A program made the position numbers and the translations under genes. This document shows, one piece after another, positions 1-10,700 of a stretch of 57,644 nt of DNA (the first letter of the stretch is position 1; each line of letters starts with the position of its first letter). Below the pieces are notes generated by a model that saw only the letters and a program-made list of their open reading frames with translations, was not told the DNA's origin and made no database searches. The stretch is from assembly GCA_001839685.1 (NCBI GenBank), contig MLAK01000737.1, forward strand, positions 11,801 through 69,444. The letters run 5' to 3'. The stretch comes from Tritrichomonas foetus (lineage: Eukaryota; Parabasalia; Tritrichomonadida; Tritrichomonadidae).

Positions 1-45
1 GAAAATGAAAATGAAAAAGAAAAAGAAAATGAAAAAGAGAATTAA
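1..45 (+). CDS. C-terminal tail of an acidic/lysine-rich protein, cut by the window edge
   Basis: Frame 1 reads fifteen codons made only of Glu, Asn and Lys, ending in TAA at 43-45. The alternating GAA/AAT/AAA codons look like the charged low-complexity tail common in this genome (similar tracts end the coiled-coil protein at 42.5-44.1 kb). If real, the gene runs rightward and converges on the EF-hand gene, 40 bases away. It could equally be a simple GAAAAT repeat in non-coding DNA; too little is visible to name a product. Confidence 0.35.
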   Translation, partial: ENENEKEKENEKEN

Positions 46-85
46 AAGGAGAGTGAAAGATATAAAAAATAAAACAATTTGAAGT

Positions 86-532
86 TTACTGACACTGGCG
101 GATAATTTGGCAGAATTCATCAAAATCAATTGAATTATTTCCATCACGATCAAGCGCAATGATTGTTGCCCAGGCGTCGGCATTGGTCACTTTAAGACCC
201 ATCATTTGTCCGATTCTAACAACTTCGTCAATATCTAGAGCGCCGGAGTGGTCTGAGTCTGCTAAATCGAAAATTTGCTTGAGAATATCTATTTCGCTTA
301 AATCGTGAATTGATTTACAAAAAGTCTCGAACTCTTCATATTGTATAAATCCGTCATGATTAATATCGTATTTTTCAAAAAGAAGGGCGATCATGAGTCT
401 CTCGAGTTGTTCCCCTTCATAGCTCAGGATTTCGGCCATAGTTTGTCTGTCGATTTTACCGGTTTTTGATATATCAAGGAGGTCGAATCTTTCTCGAAAG
501 TGTTGGATTTGTTCAGGCGAATAGCGACTCAT
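86..532 (-). CDS. Calmodulin-like EF-hand calcium-binding protein
   Basis: A 148-residue protein with four EF-hand loops at about residues 20-31, 56-67, 92-103 and 128-139. Loops 2 and 3 keep Asp at position 1, Gly at 6 and Glu at 12, so they should bind calcium. Loop 1 ends in Thr instead of Glu and loop 4 has Asn in place of the usual Gly, so both may bind weakly. Length and layout are those of calmodulin, centrin or calcineurin-B-type sensors; it is too divergent to call calmodulin itself. The start is ATG at 532; the longer frame to 574 begins with TTG and is not convincing. A TCAACT element lies 11 bases before this ATG. The stop is followed by A, giving TAAA, a form reported as a polyadenylation signal in trichomonads. 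The likely role is a cytosolic calcium sensor; the partner is unknown. Confidence 0.85.
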   Translation of the reverse strand: MSRYSPEQIQHFRERFDLLDISKTGKIDRQTMAEILSYEGEQLERLMIALLFEKYDINHDGFIQYEEFETFCKSIHDLSEIDILKQIFDLADSDHSGALDIDEVVRIGQMMGLKVTNADAWATIIALDRDGNNSIDFDEFCQIIRQCQ

Positions 533-1155
533 TCGAATTAGTTGATTTGACCTTTTATCAACAATTATTTTCAATTTGAAAACTTTATTGAACCGTAAAA
601 AATGGAGAAAGTCAAAGTTAAAATGATTCCAATCATAAAAACCGGTAATTGAATGATCATATAAATTTTTCTGAGATTTTAAAAAGCTAGAAAACGATCA
701 TTTTTCATTCAAATATTCGAAAAACTTATTCATTTTCATATCAATATTCGAAATCATTTTTACACTTAATAATATTTGAAATCGAATAGTTTACAAGACA
801 TTTCACCTAACTCACATGTGAAAGTATTCAATTTCATCTCACCTAACGAAAAGTGTGGTGAATTCATTTCACAATCTATTTGAAAACATAATACTCATTT
901 TTTGAATTACTTTTGACCCAATAATAATACGAATAACATAAACTGATGTTCAAAAAAAGAGAATCTTATTCAATCGAACACATATATTTAATTAACATAA
1001 CAAACTGGGAGTAACAACATTTTCTTACATGCTGATGAGTGAATGAAATCAAAGTTTTTTTCATCGAGCATTTCATGATCGAAAAGATGATTTGATGTAT
1101 TTACTTCACCTTTTTTGAAAAGTGTTGCTGTATTATAATCACAAACAAACAAATT
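533..1155. other. Intergenic, no gene seen
   Basis: AT-rich spacer between two leftward genes. Two near copies of TTCACCTAAC lie at about 800 and 836. The first forms a short inverted arrangement, TTTCAC followed by GTGAAA with about 11 bases between. This could be a protein-binding site of the upstream region of the EF-hand gene, but nothing shows it. No tRNA or ORF of weight was seen. Confidence 0.4.
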
Positions 1156-2814
1156 TTATCTTGGCAAAATGCTCCTTACTGGATGTGGTTTTGTCACATG
1201 AATTTTTGATCCACGAGCGCCACCACCACCACCTCCGCCAGACGGAGTTCCAGCATTTGAATTTCCTGCCGCTGTCCTTGGGCGTGACACCCTCAGTCGA
1301 GAATTCATTTTTGTTGGTGAGATTTTCTGGTTTATAATATTTATTGGAGGTCGAGGAACATCAGCCTGGGGATTCGCTCCGTAGCTTTGATTGACTCCAT
1401 GACTTGGATTGTTGGCATGATTTTGGTTGGAAGCTTGGTTGACCACTCTTTGTGGAGGAACTCTTCTTCCACGTGAAGAATTGTGCGAATCATTTCTTCT
1501 GATTCTTTTTACCGAGTGTGTTTGCTCAATTGGCGGTACTTTTGATACTTCATGCTGAACAACTTCTTCTTTTATTGATTCATTCTTTGCTTTTCGAACG
1601 ATTTCTTTCTTGCCTTTTGAGTGATCTTTTGAATTGAATTTCACATCCTTTGTTGTGTTGTGATTATTTTCAATCATATTTACCTTTTCTTCTTCATTTT
1701 CTTCTGGAATAATTGATATAAGTCGTGGTGAGATCTCTTTGACAATATCTTTCGGAATCTCTGGGACATTCGCACATGAAACTGCTACTTTCTTCTTCCT
1801 CCGCTTGATTTTCGTACCACTACTTTCCTGGTTCAAAGAAATCATTTTTATTATTTTTCGAACACTGAATCCATGTAAAGACAATTTCCTTTCGATATCC
1901 ATATACTTAAAATCAAGGGCGCTCATTTTGTAACCAAAAAATTCATCAACCATCCTGATCGAAACTGTGCTGTTCGGGTAGGGCATGAATGGGAGAATTG
2001 GCGGAGTTTTGACAAGCCATGGATGCTGGTAAGCTTCTGGAATAGTAATTCTTTGTTTGTTGTCAACCGTCAATAATTGCTTGAGAAAATCTTGACAGTC
2101 GTGACTCAAAAAGTTCGGAATGACATACTCGCCTTTTTTAATCTGCTGAAAAAGTTGAGCTTGATTCCTTTTGGTCCATGGTAATTGACCAGTCAGCATT
2201 GCATACAAAATAACACCACTGCTCCAAACGTCTGTTGTGATTCCATCATATGGCTTTCCACTGATGCATTCTGGTGAAGCATAGCAAGGAGATCCACAAG
2301 GAGTATCAACTAAACCATTTTGTTTGATAAACCTGGACAGACCAAAATCGCTGATTTTAATATGTCCCACTTTATCAATTAATAAATTTTCTGGTTTCAT
2401 GTCTCTGTGTGATATTCCCATTTTATGCACGTATTCAAGTGTTTCTAAAATCTGTCGGAAAATCGGCTGGGCTTCAGTTTCTGATAATTTCTGGCGATCT
2501 ACAATATATTGAAAAAGTTCGCCATTTGGACAGAATTCCATGATTATGTAGTAGTTGTTTTCGTCGCTGAGTAAGTCATACATCTCAACAATGCCTGGAA
2601 AGTGGAGTTGTTGATTAATTCGTATTTCTGCTTCAAAACGCGCTTTTAAACGGGCTGTTTGAATTCTCGACCGAGGAACAACTTTGCACGCGAAATAGTT
2701 GCCATTATCGACATGTCGAACCAATCTGACGACTGAAAAAGCACCTTCACCGATAACCCCTTGGAATAAATATGGCCCAATTTGGGTTGGTAAAATAACC
2801 ACCATTTCGCCCAT
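1156..2814 (-). CDS. CAMK-like (CAMKL/SNF1-type) serine/threonine protein kinase
   Basis: A 552-residue protein with a kinase domain at about residues 13-267. Visible landmarks are the glycine loop GEGAFS (22-27), ATP lysine K44 in FACKV, catalytic HRD (136-138) followed by MKPEN, DFG (156-158) and the activation-segment end YASPE, where SPE replaces APE. All catalytic residues are present, so it should be active. The GSPCYASPE stretch and the HPWL end of the domain are typical of CAMKL kinases. The C-terminal half (about 290-552) is not conserved: it is basic, rich in Lys, Asn and Ser, and has a run of seven glycines near the end. It may hold a divergent regulatory tail. The start ATG is the first in frame, with a second methionine three codons later. 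Trichomonads carry hundreds of such kinases, so the substrate cannot be inferred. Confidence 0.92.
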   Translation of the reverse strand: MGEMVVILPTQIGPYLFQGVIGEGAFSVVRLVRHVDNGNYFACKVVPRSRIQTARLKARFEAEIRINQQLHFPGIVEMYDLLSDENNYYIIMEFCPNGELFQYIVDRQKLSETEAQPIFRQILETLEYVHKMGISHRDMKPENLLIDKVGHIKISDFGLSRFIKQNGLVDTPCGSPCYASPECISGKPYDGITTDVWSSGVILYAMLTGQLPWTKRNQAQLFQQIKKGEYVIPNFLSHDCQDFLKQLLTVDNKQRITIPEAYQHPWLVKTPPILPFMPYPNSTVSIRMVDEFFGYKMSALDFKYMDIERKLSLHGFSVRKIIKMISLNQESSGTKIKRRKKKVAVSCANVPEIPKDIVKEISPRLISIIPEENEEEKVNMIENNHNTTKDVKFNSKDHSKGKKEIVRKAKNESIKEEVVQHEVSKVPPIEQTHSVKRIRRNDSHNSSRGRRVPPQRVVNQASNQNHANNPSHGVNQSYGANPQADVPRPPINIINQKISPTKMNSRLRVSRPRTAAGNSNAGTPSGGGGGGGARGSKIHVTKPHPVRSILPR

Positions 2815-3608
2815 GAAAACGACTCTGTAATCGAAAAATTGAGGAGAAAATGAAACCCCAAACTTTTTATGTTTTTTTTATTCAAGCAACTTTTTCTATA
2901 GAATAATTAGCTTTTCGATTAGTTTACCATCTCTGAAAAAAATAATTCTCAATATGTAACAAGGTTTTGTTGCAATTGTTTTTACTTATAAGTATGAATT
3001 CATTAATGAGGAAAATCTATATATATTGAAAAAATCTCCATTCAAATAAAAATTGTCTTACTTTTTCATTCAGGAAATAATTTTATCATGACTTTTTAAA
3101 AAAAGCCTCCAGAATAACGTATTCAATTTATTCATCAATTAACGTATTATTTTATTAAAATTTTGTCATTTTATTTGATGACCCAATTTTTATCCATAGA
3201 AAACACTGATTCGTTGTTGCAATCGTCCATTTCGCTTTTACAACCAGCCATAATTCCTTACTTTCCCAGAGTAGAATACTCGTCAATTAACTTAACTTTT
3301 ATCTGTCCAAAAGTTAACATCAACTAAACCGTAAACCAAATTCAAAAATTGATAGAATAAGATAAACTAATTGATAGATCGAAGGTGAAATATTTCTGTG
3401 ATGTGGGCTTTGAAACCGTTATTCTATGAGAGTTTTCAAATTTGAGAGCAACTCCGTTTACAAAGACATATTTGATCTCCCCTACATAATTAGTATACTG
3501 TTACATCAAAACAATAAATTAAAAATGAATTTCCTAGATAAATAATTCGTGACGTGAATTATTTTAGTATTTTCCAATTATATATATAAAGTATTGTTGA
3601 GAGTTTTT
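2815..3608. other. Intergenic, no gene seen
   Basis: About 790 bases of AT-rich sequence between the two leftward kinase genes. It holds the upstream region of the CAMK-like kinase and the 3' flank of the NEK kinase. No ORF above background, RNA gene or repeat was recognised. Confidence 0.4.
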
Positions 3609-4970
3609 TTATTGAAGCTTGTTTTCATATGCAATTAGTTGCATAATCAATTGAAATGTATAAATGTCAGCATGTACGACATCTGAAATCATTGTATTTG
3701 TTGAAATGCCTGATTGACATTCGTCTTGCGCAATAGAAAGCGTTTTGAAGTAGAGATCTCTGAAATTTTCAGTTCCCAGCATTTCTTCAAGAAATTGACG
3801 TAATGCTTCGATTTTGAAAGATAGCGGATCATTTGGACTCACTCTCTTGATGACCAGTTTTCTTCCCATGAAATAAAATTCGCCCATTTTTAAATCTTCA
3901 ATGTCATCTGGCACATCAACCAAGTTTTCATTCTTGAGAACGCTTTGTAAGTTTTCCGACATTTCTTTCATATCATTGAAAATCTTCGCTTTTTCAATGA
4001 TTTGTTGTTTTATATTGTCAGTTGGCTTTCCATCATTGGATGACTCATTTAACTGTTCCTCAATTGATAGTCTAATATCATCTATTTGGTCACTTGGCGT
4101 TTCGCCTGGCTTGACTCCATGGAAAATATCATGATTGAGTTCAGACCTTGCCAGTGTTTTCCCGAGTAGTGCAATGGCTTTATTTCGAATCAGAGTGTCT
4201 TTGAAGATCTCATTAATTGTTGGTCTTTTTGCTGGGTTTTTATCTAACAGACGAATTACCAATTGCCTCAATTCTACGCTATATTGAAGAGGCATTGGCG
4301 CAGGCGACCTGGTCAGGATTTTCACAGCCAGGTCTCCAAGGCTTGATCCAGAAAAGGCATGTCGAAAGGTCATCATTTCATACAAAATGCAACCCAACGA
4401 CCAAATATCAGATTTCGAGTTGTACGATTTGCCCATGCAGATTTCGGGTGAACTGAAAAGTGGTGTTCCAACAGAGGTCTTTGCAACATCATTTGTGTTT
4501 TCTAACGTTTTGGAAATACCAAAATCACCTAATTTGACGATATTTTCTTTCGTTAAGAAAACATTTTGTGGTTTTAAGTCACGATGAAGGATTTTTCGAT
4601 CATGAAGATATTTTAAACCAAGACATATTTGGACGAAGATGTCAAGGATTTTATCTTCTGGTAGTCTTTTCTTTTTCTTTTCTTGCGCTCTAATAAACTG
4701 GTCTAAATCTCCACCATCTGCGTAATCCATTAAAATGAAGATTTTGTTTCCGTTTTTGGTACAATTTCGATATTTAATTATGTTGGTGTGTTTTAGAGTT
4801 TGTAATATTTCTGCTTCATGAAGAGCACTCTTCCTCCATTCTCTTGGCTTTCCTGTGAAATCGATTTCTTTAGCAACTTTGAGTTCTTGTGTATCCATTG
4901 ATTTGACTAGGAGAGCTCTTCCAAATCCGCCTTTCCCAATCTCTTTCACGATCTTATACTTCAAGAACAT
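3609..4970 (-). CDS. NEK-family (NIMA-related) protein kinase
   Basis: A 453-residue protein with an N-terminal kinase domain at about residues 5-262. It shows GKGGFG (12-17), ATP lysine K34 in KVAKEIDF, HRDLKPQNVFL with H129-R130-D131, GDFGISK with D149-F150-G151, and SVGTPLFSSPE. HRDLKPQNVFLT, the GTPLF-SPE activation segment and SDIWSLGCILYEM are classic NEK signatures. The tail (about 265-453) lacks an obvious domain, is partly helical and may be coiled coil around 310-345. NEKs act in basal-body, flagellar and cell-cycle control in protists; that role is family knowledge, not read from the sequence. The gene is divergent from COG4, with 275 bases between the two ATGs. A TCATT initiator-like element lies 27 bases upstream of the start. 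The stop reads TAAAA. Confidence 0.93.
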   Translation of the reverse strand: MFLKYKIVKEIGKGGFGRALLVKSMDTQELKVAKEIDFTGKPREWRKSALHEAEILQTLKHTNIIKYRNCTKNGNKIFILMDYADGGDLDQFIRAQEKKKKRLPEDKILDIFVQICLGLKYLHDRKILHRDLKPQNVFLTKENIVKLGDFGISKTLENTNDVAKTSVGTPLFSSPEICMGKSYNSKSDIWSLGCILYEMMTFRHAFSGSSLGDLAVKILTRSPAPMPLQYSVELRQLVIRLLDKNPAKRPTINEIFKDTLIRNKAIALLGKTLARSELNHDIFHGVKPGETPSDQIDDIRLSIEEQLNESSNDGKPTDNIKQQIIEKAKIFNDMKEMSENLQSVLKNENLVDVPDDIEDLKMGEFYFMGRKLVIKRVSPNDPLSFKIEALRQFLEEMLGTENFRDLYFKTLSIAQDECQSGISTNTMISDVVHADIYTFQLIMQLIAYENKLQ

Positions 4971-4994
4971 TTTGCACAGAGATCACAACAATAT

Positions 4995-4999
4995 AATGA
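4995..4999 (-). promoter_or_regulatory. Initiator-like TCATT upstream of the NEK kinase
   Basis: On the minus strand TCATTATATTG begins here, and its A (4997) is 27 bases before the kinase ATG. It fits TCA-pyrimidine-(T/A), the core initiator described for Trichomonas. Inference from position and motif only. Confidence 0.35.
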
Positions 5000-5234
5000 A
5001 ATAAAGTCTTTCCTCATTTTTCAATATATTTTGATGATATTAATTGAATTTTCAGAAGAAACCCATCAAAATGAGATAGCACAAGTCGTATGTAACTTTT
5101 TCACTATTTATCTGTTCTTTGTACTTTATAATTAAGTTAACAAATATTTGTTAACCAATTATATTTATTTTAACCTTAATCTCTTGAAAATCCTAAATGG
5201 TCATTGTTTGGTCAAATAAAAGGTGTTGCTGAAT

Positions 5235-5239
5235 TCAAA
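5235..5239 (+). promoter_or_regulatory. Initiator-like TCAAA upstream of COG4
   Basis: TTCAAATAAAAAATG: the A of TCA is 9 bases from the ATG. It departs from the Trichomonas TCAYW consensus (A instead of a pyrimidine), but the same form precedes the kinase at 34.2 kb. Weak evidence. Confidence 0.25.
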
Positions 5240-5245
5240 TAAAAA

Positions 5246-7276
5246 ATGGATTTAGAAGCAAGGCGACAGCAGCTTCTATCCCGTATGAACGCGCTAAAAC
5301 AACAAGAACAAGCTATAGAATCATTTATGGCATCGAATGAAAAAGAGCAGCTTGAAGCTATCGACTTATTTAAAAATGGACTGAATTCGGCACTTTCTTC
5401 ACTCACGGACATTCCTGCGAATTTTGCTGTTGCTTCAAAACAAATTGATTCAGTTTTTTCCCTTGCTAGCGATTTATCATTTCGTATAAAAGAAGTCGAC
5501 ACAGCAATCTCCAGATGCACCCATACAGCTGACTATATTCGCCATTTCGCAGATTTACACGAATGCTTGGGCTCGATAGACAAATTTTTCGAACAGAAAA
5601 ATATTCCGAAAATATGCGATTCGATTAACAGACTTATTCAAATTCCAGATACTTTATTAACACCTGATGATTCAAAAAAGATCGATGATGCCAAGAAAAA
5701 TGCTTTATTGCTCCTACAGGAAGAATTTGAAAATTCACCAGATCCTATTCAAATTTTTCAATACTATTCTCAAATTGATTCCCATATTGAAGGAATCATT
5801 CAATTTGCTAATGTTCATTATAAGACAATACTTGATGAAATTAATGATGATAGAATTAATATTATCCAACTTCCTCCTGCATCACCAACAGATGATACTC
5901 GAGCTCCTCATGTTGAAGTTTACGTGAAATTATTGAATTGCATATCATCACACATTTTATCATCAATTTTACCGCTGTCTGACCCAGGACAATTTTCAGT
6001 ATTCATTCGAATCCTTCTTGAAAGAGTTGATAATAAAATTGAAGAAATTATCACAAAATATTCTGAATACCGAAAGCTTTCAGATTTAGAAACACAATCT
6101 TCATCTGAAATGAAATTGGCTGTAGTTGATCTTGTTAATGATGAAATATCAATTTTTGCTCATCAATTTGCACTTTTTGAAAACTTTATTGGCCAGAAGC
6201 TTTCAAAAGGACTTGACTCACAATTATTTAAAGAATATAAATTTGCTTATCCAACAACTGCAAATACTGGCCTGCCAAAGAATACACTTGCTGTCCGTGC
6301 AATCCAAGTTATTCTTGCACAATATTCTGTTCTCACCCAATCCTACATCATGTCAGTCACTTCCAAGCTTCTCAAAACTGTCAGCTTGATGGACAAAACA
6401 GCCGACGTGACCGATGCAATTGATGACCTTTTCTTTGTTTTCCAGCGAACGTTAAATAGATCAATCACAACGCATTCTGCATCAACTACTTGCACAATAT
6501 TCAACGTTATTACGTCAATCATTCGTGACAATCTGATGCAAAGCATTCGTTCGAAGAAGCGCTTTAAATCAGTTGACGTGAAAGGAAAATATGGTGTCCA
6601 TCTCAATGCTTTCGAAGTTGTTGGCGTTTATTTAAACAAATTAACTGCATTAATAGAAACAACAATCACTAAACAGTTTTCTTCTGACGATCTCATTGCA
6701 ATTCAAATGGGTCTTCAAGATTTGAAGACATGTGGAAACCAACTTGAAGAAGAACTGACAAACCAATTCGACGAAATGACAAGAATGCTAACTCCATCAG
6801 CACAAAAGCTTTGCGATCCGTTCAATGTCACAATTTGGATGGGTTCAATTTCTGTCGAACTTGAAACACACCTACAAAAAGAATTCAAGATGTTGTTTAT
6901 GTCTGCTTTTGCTGATTATAAATATAATTTAAATGCTTCAAATTATTCACATCTTATGAAAAGACTTGCCAAATATTTCGTTAATCGCCTTGAAGGAGTT
7001 TTCATGCTTAAACAATTCGATTCCAGTGGTGCAGTGCTCATGTCGAGAATGGTGAAGTGGGTCTCACAATATTTTGGAAATCCACCGTCTTTTCGAAAAT
7101 TGAAAGATATGGCTAGAGTCTTAACTTTATCATCACCTGAGCAACTGAGAAATATTTGGGGAGCAAGGGCAACTGATGAGGATCCTGTTCAGTTTGATCT
7201 AACAGAATTAAAGAAAATTGTAAAACTGAGGATCGAATGGAGAGAAAATGATCTTGGATTCCTCATTGAAGCGTAA
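5246..7276 (+). CDS. COG4: Conserved oligomeric Golgi complex subunit 4 (COG4)
   Basis: A 676-residue protein, a little shorter than animal COG4 (about 785). The N-terminal third has a coiled coil (about 1-50), then the segment with IKEVDTAISRCTHTADYIRHFADL, which resembles the COG4 RVDSAIELADLRRCVD region. The C-terminal end is the clearest: a leucine/phenylalanine helix, a WV-QYFG segment, KLKDMARVLTL, IWGA, then LTELKKIVKLRIEWRENDL, matching the COG4 pattern [42 protein letters not shown]. COG4 belongs to lobe A of the COG tether and binds SNAREs and Sly1 for retrograde traffic within the Golgi. ATG at 5246 is preceded by a TTCAAAT element and is the first in frame. No other COG subunit is in the window. 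Confidence 0.85.
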   Translation: MDLEARRQQLLSRMNALKQQEQAIESFMASNEKEQLEAIDLFKNGLNSALSSLTDIPANFAVASKQIDSVFSLASDLSFRIKEVDTAISRCTHTADYIRHFADLHECLGSIDKFFEQKNIPKICDSINRLIQIPDTLLTPDDSKKIDDAKKNALLLLQEEFENSPDPIQIFQYYSQIDSHIEGIIQFANVHYKTILDEINDDRINIIQLPPASPTDDTRAPHVEVYVKLLNCISSHILSSILPLSDPGQFSVFIRILLERVDNKIEEIITKYSEYRKLSDLETQSSSEMKLAVVDLVNDEISIFAHQFALFENFIGQKLSKGLDSQLFKEYKFAYPTTANTGLPKNTLAVRAIQVILAQYSVLTQSYIMSVTSKLLKTVSLMDKTADVTDAIDDLFFVFQRTLNRSITTHSASTTCTIFNVITSIIRDNLMQSIRSKKRFKSVDVKGKYGVHLNAFEVVGVYLNKLTALIETTITKQFSSDDLIAIQMGLQDLKTCGNQLEEELTNQFDEMTRMLTPSAQKLCDPFNVTIWMGSISVELETHLQKEFKMLFMSAFADYKYNLNASNYSHLMKRLAKYFVNRLEGVFMLKQFDSSGAVLMSRMVKWVSQYFGNPPSFRKLKDMARVLTLSSPEQLRNIWGARATDEDPVQFDLTELKKIVKLRIEWRENDLGFLIEA

Positions 7277-7727
7277 ATTTGTGTATACATACTACTGTGC
7301 TATTTTTAATAAATGTTAATATCATTCTATAATACTTGAAATATTTATTCGTATTATTAATGAAATCTTCTTTATTTTGTGAGTAACTCTACATTCATCG
7401 GTATACGGTAACGAAAATTGTGAATTTCATCAAAGATAAAACTATAACTTATGCATATTTCTTGTTTTATAAGTGATCAAATTCATAATTTAAAATAAGG
7501 ACTTCCACTATCATCATACTAATATTTTACACATCAGTATTTTGACAGCAGTGCTTAATCAAACTAAATTCATAATTATTTTGTATTTACAAGACAAGTG
7601 CCATCGGGTGATTGATTCATCAAAAGTGGAGAATGATGCGATTATTTGAATCAAATTTTTATTTAAAAACTTTATGTATCGTTCACATTTGCATTGAATT
7701 TGATATTTGTCAGACATCTCTTTTCAA
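7277..7727. other. Intergenic between COG4 and the importin gene
   Basis: 450 bases of AT-rich sequence with no recognised gene or repeat. The reading frame of the next gene stays open a short way into it from a TTG at 7707, but no ATG lies there. Confidence 0.4.
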
Positions 7728-10700
7728 ATGAATGTAGAGCAATTCCAGCTGCTTCTTTTGGGACTTTCCCAACCATCAGACGAAAATAATCAATGCAGTA
7801 ATATATTAATGCAAATGTGCGAGCAAAATGTCTATGAATTTTTACGATTGAATTTATTAGTTCTATCTCAAGAAATCAACCCTCGAATTGGACACTACGC
7901 GATCACAATGATTTACATCCAAGTCAAAAACGGAAATATCTTTCAGTCGTTAGAGAATGCAACATCATTTTGGACTCAATTTGTCCAAATAGTTCCAGTT
8001 GTTTTTGCGTCTCCAGTTCTACCTGATAATTCAAAATTATTAGTTTCTCACACGATTTCTTATTTCGCTATTCATTTTTTTAATTCAAATCATAACACTC
8101 AAATTCAATTTTATATTTTGAAACTTTTTCAAGAAAATCCAAACTTTGAACAATACATAATCAGTTGTATTGAAGATATTATTATTTCTACCGAAGAATT
8201 CGGCGGTTTTCCTTTTGAAGCAGTTTCTCAAATTTTAATCGCTGATCATCAATTTGAAGCCTCTTTTATTCCTAAAATGAAACTTTTCTTTGCTGTTGCT
8301 ATGAGATTTCCCGAAAATCCACAATTAATTGAATTTTTCCCACATTTGTTAGAAAAAACACCTCCAAATTTAATGAAAGAAATGATTTCAACAATGTCTT
8401 CTTTTGCTGAAATTTCTGCAAACTTCTTTGAACCACATTTAGCTGTAATTTCGCAAATGTTATGCCAAATTGCGTGTAATGCACAATGTGATTTTCGAAA
8501 TGAAGCAATTTTCTGTATCGATTCATTCATCAAAGGCGCACCAAATATGTGCTGTAGTAAAACTGATTTTTTTTTACCTGTAATTCAAGCATTAATCACA
8601 ATTATGTCCGAAATTAATGAAGAAGTTTCCCTGGAAGATGATTTAAATGACACTACTCCATGCATAATTGCTCGAAGTACAATTGGATCGCTTTATGATA
8701 ATTGTATAAATAATGAAAAAATGTTCTTTCCTGTAAAAGCTCTTTTTGAAGAAGTTCGACCGAAACTTGATTTATTAAAATGGCCTGTTATACATGCATT
8801 CATTGCAACTTTTGTTGAAATGGGTCATAATGTTTCTTATGTGATTTATAATAACTTTGAAATGCACAATGAAGAAGATATGGATAAATTTATTAACGAT
8901 TTTATTCAATTTTTAAATCCAAGCGTTGTTCCACATTTGAAAATAGCTGTTTTTGAATTAATTGAAAGCCTTTCATGCCGAATGCTTTTCCAACCAAGGA
9001 CAAGCAATATTATAATTCCAATTGTAATGAATACAATTGTTTCTGAAAACAATCCATATGTTCAAAAAGAAGCTGTTCTTGCATTAACATGTTTCTTAGA
9101 TAATTTAGTGAGATGCAACTTAGTTGTGCAATTTCGAAATGTTATAGAAATTTTGGCACAAATGTTGCCACTCTCACCGCCTTATTTGAAACCGTTACTT
9201 GTAAGGTGCTTCAGAACTTTTATGAAATCTGATAGATACTATTCCTCTGAATTCCACCACCAGTATATAAATATTCTATGGCAATTATATACCAATACAA
9301 CTGAAAATGATTTAAAAATTCAAATTATTTCGGCTTTTACTCAATCTTTTAAATTTACAAATGATTCAATTCACTTATTCAAAATCGAAGAAGTTATTCA
9401 AAAAGGATTAACCTTTTTAAATGATGCTATTATTCTCTCTGAAGAGAATGATGAAGAGCTTCAGCAATCAATGATTAATTTAATTATTTTACTTGATGAA
9501 CGATGCTTTCCATTGATTCAACAATACAATGTGATAATGAAAGCGCTGGAAGAAGCATCACAAGATATCCAAATCCAATCATATGGTCAATTCGATGTAA
9601 TTGAAATGCCATCAGTATTAAAGAAGATTCCTTCGATAAAAGCGGGCACAAAATTATATATTTTAATTTCTGATGAACGAAATGTTCATTTTGCTTTAAC
9701 ACTGATAAATCGTCTCATATGGGCAAAAATTTACACATTTGTAAATATGAATGAAATTATTCCAAAATTAATCGATATCGTTCAAAAATGGATAAATAAT
9801 ACCTACCATATCGAAAAAATTGCAGTAGCTGCATGGATTCTTTTATCATCTTTATTGGTTTTCACAAAAGGCTCACCAATTTTTGCCAGCATTGTAAACA
9901 CATTTATGCAAGATTTTTTTAATTCAATTGGTGTCGGTGATATTTCTTATAATGAGCATATTTTAAGAATTTTTGAGAAACATTTAGCTGATGAAGTATT
10001 AGTCATACCACAATTTGTAAATGAGTTATTAGTTAAATTAACTGGATATGCAGATACGGTTATTGATAATTTATTAAAATTAACAACAGATTTAATAAAA
10101 TTTGAAATTATTGATGATGTTTCCAATGATGAAGCGTTGGGAAGAGATGTGAATTATGCAACAATAACTTTAGAATTAGTTGGTCAAACAATTAACAAAC
10201 TCATGGCTCAATATCCAGACATTACAATACCTTTCTTGCAAAAAGGATATCTTCAAAAGCTCTGCGAATTAATGAATAATGTTGTAGCAATGACTTATGC
10301 AATGATTGTGTTAACTAAATATTGCATTTGCTCGCATGACATCCCATTTACGACGAAATTAGTAAAACTTCTTACAGAAATTGGGTTTAAATGCAGTCAT
10401 CAAATATCTTCGCAGGCTTTTATTTTGGCTGCCAAAATTTTCCGTGAATGTGATATTCCTAATGAATGTGTATTGGAAATTTATGCCATGTATTTAACAG
10501 CTATCCCTGAAATTCAAGAAAATGTAGATAGTAATACTGGATATTCTGATTTAGCACTTGGCTCAATGGCAGTATTAATCAAAAAGTATCGTAATATAAT
10601 TAATTATGATGAAGCTGCTTATTTTTGGCTTACAGCTTTTCCGATTTGGGAAGAGAATGCTCTTTCTGATTATAGCTATTCTTATCTTGCTGACCTTTTG

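Noticed and set aside
5667..6606. Several 60-90-codon frames inside COG4 on both strands
   Set aside because: Overlap a well-supported gene in other frames with no motif of their own.
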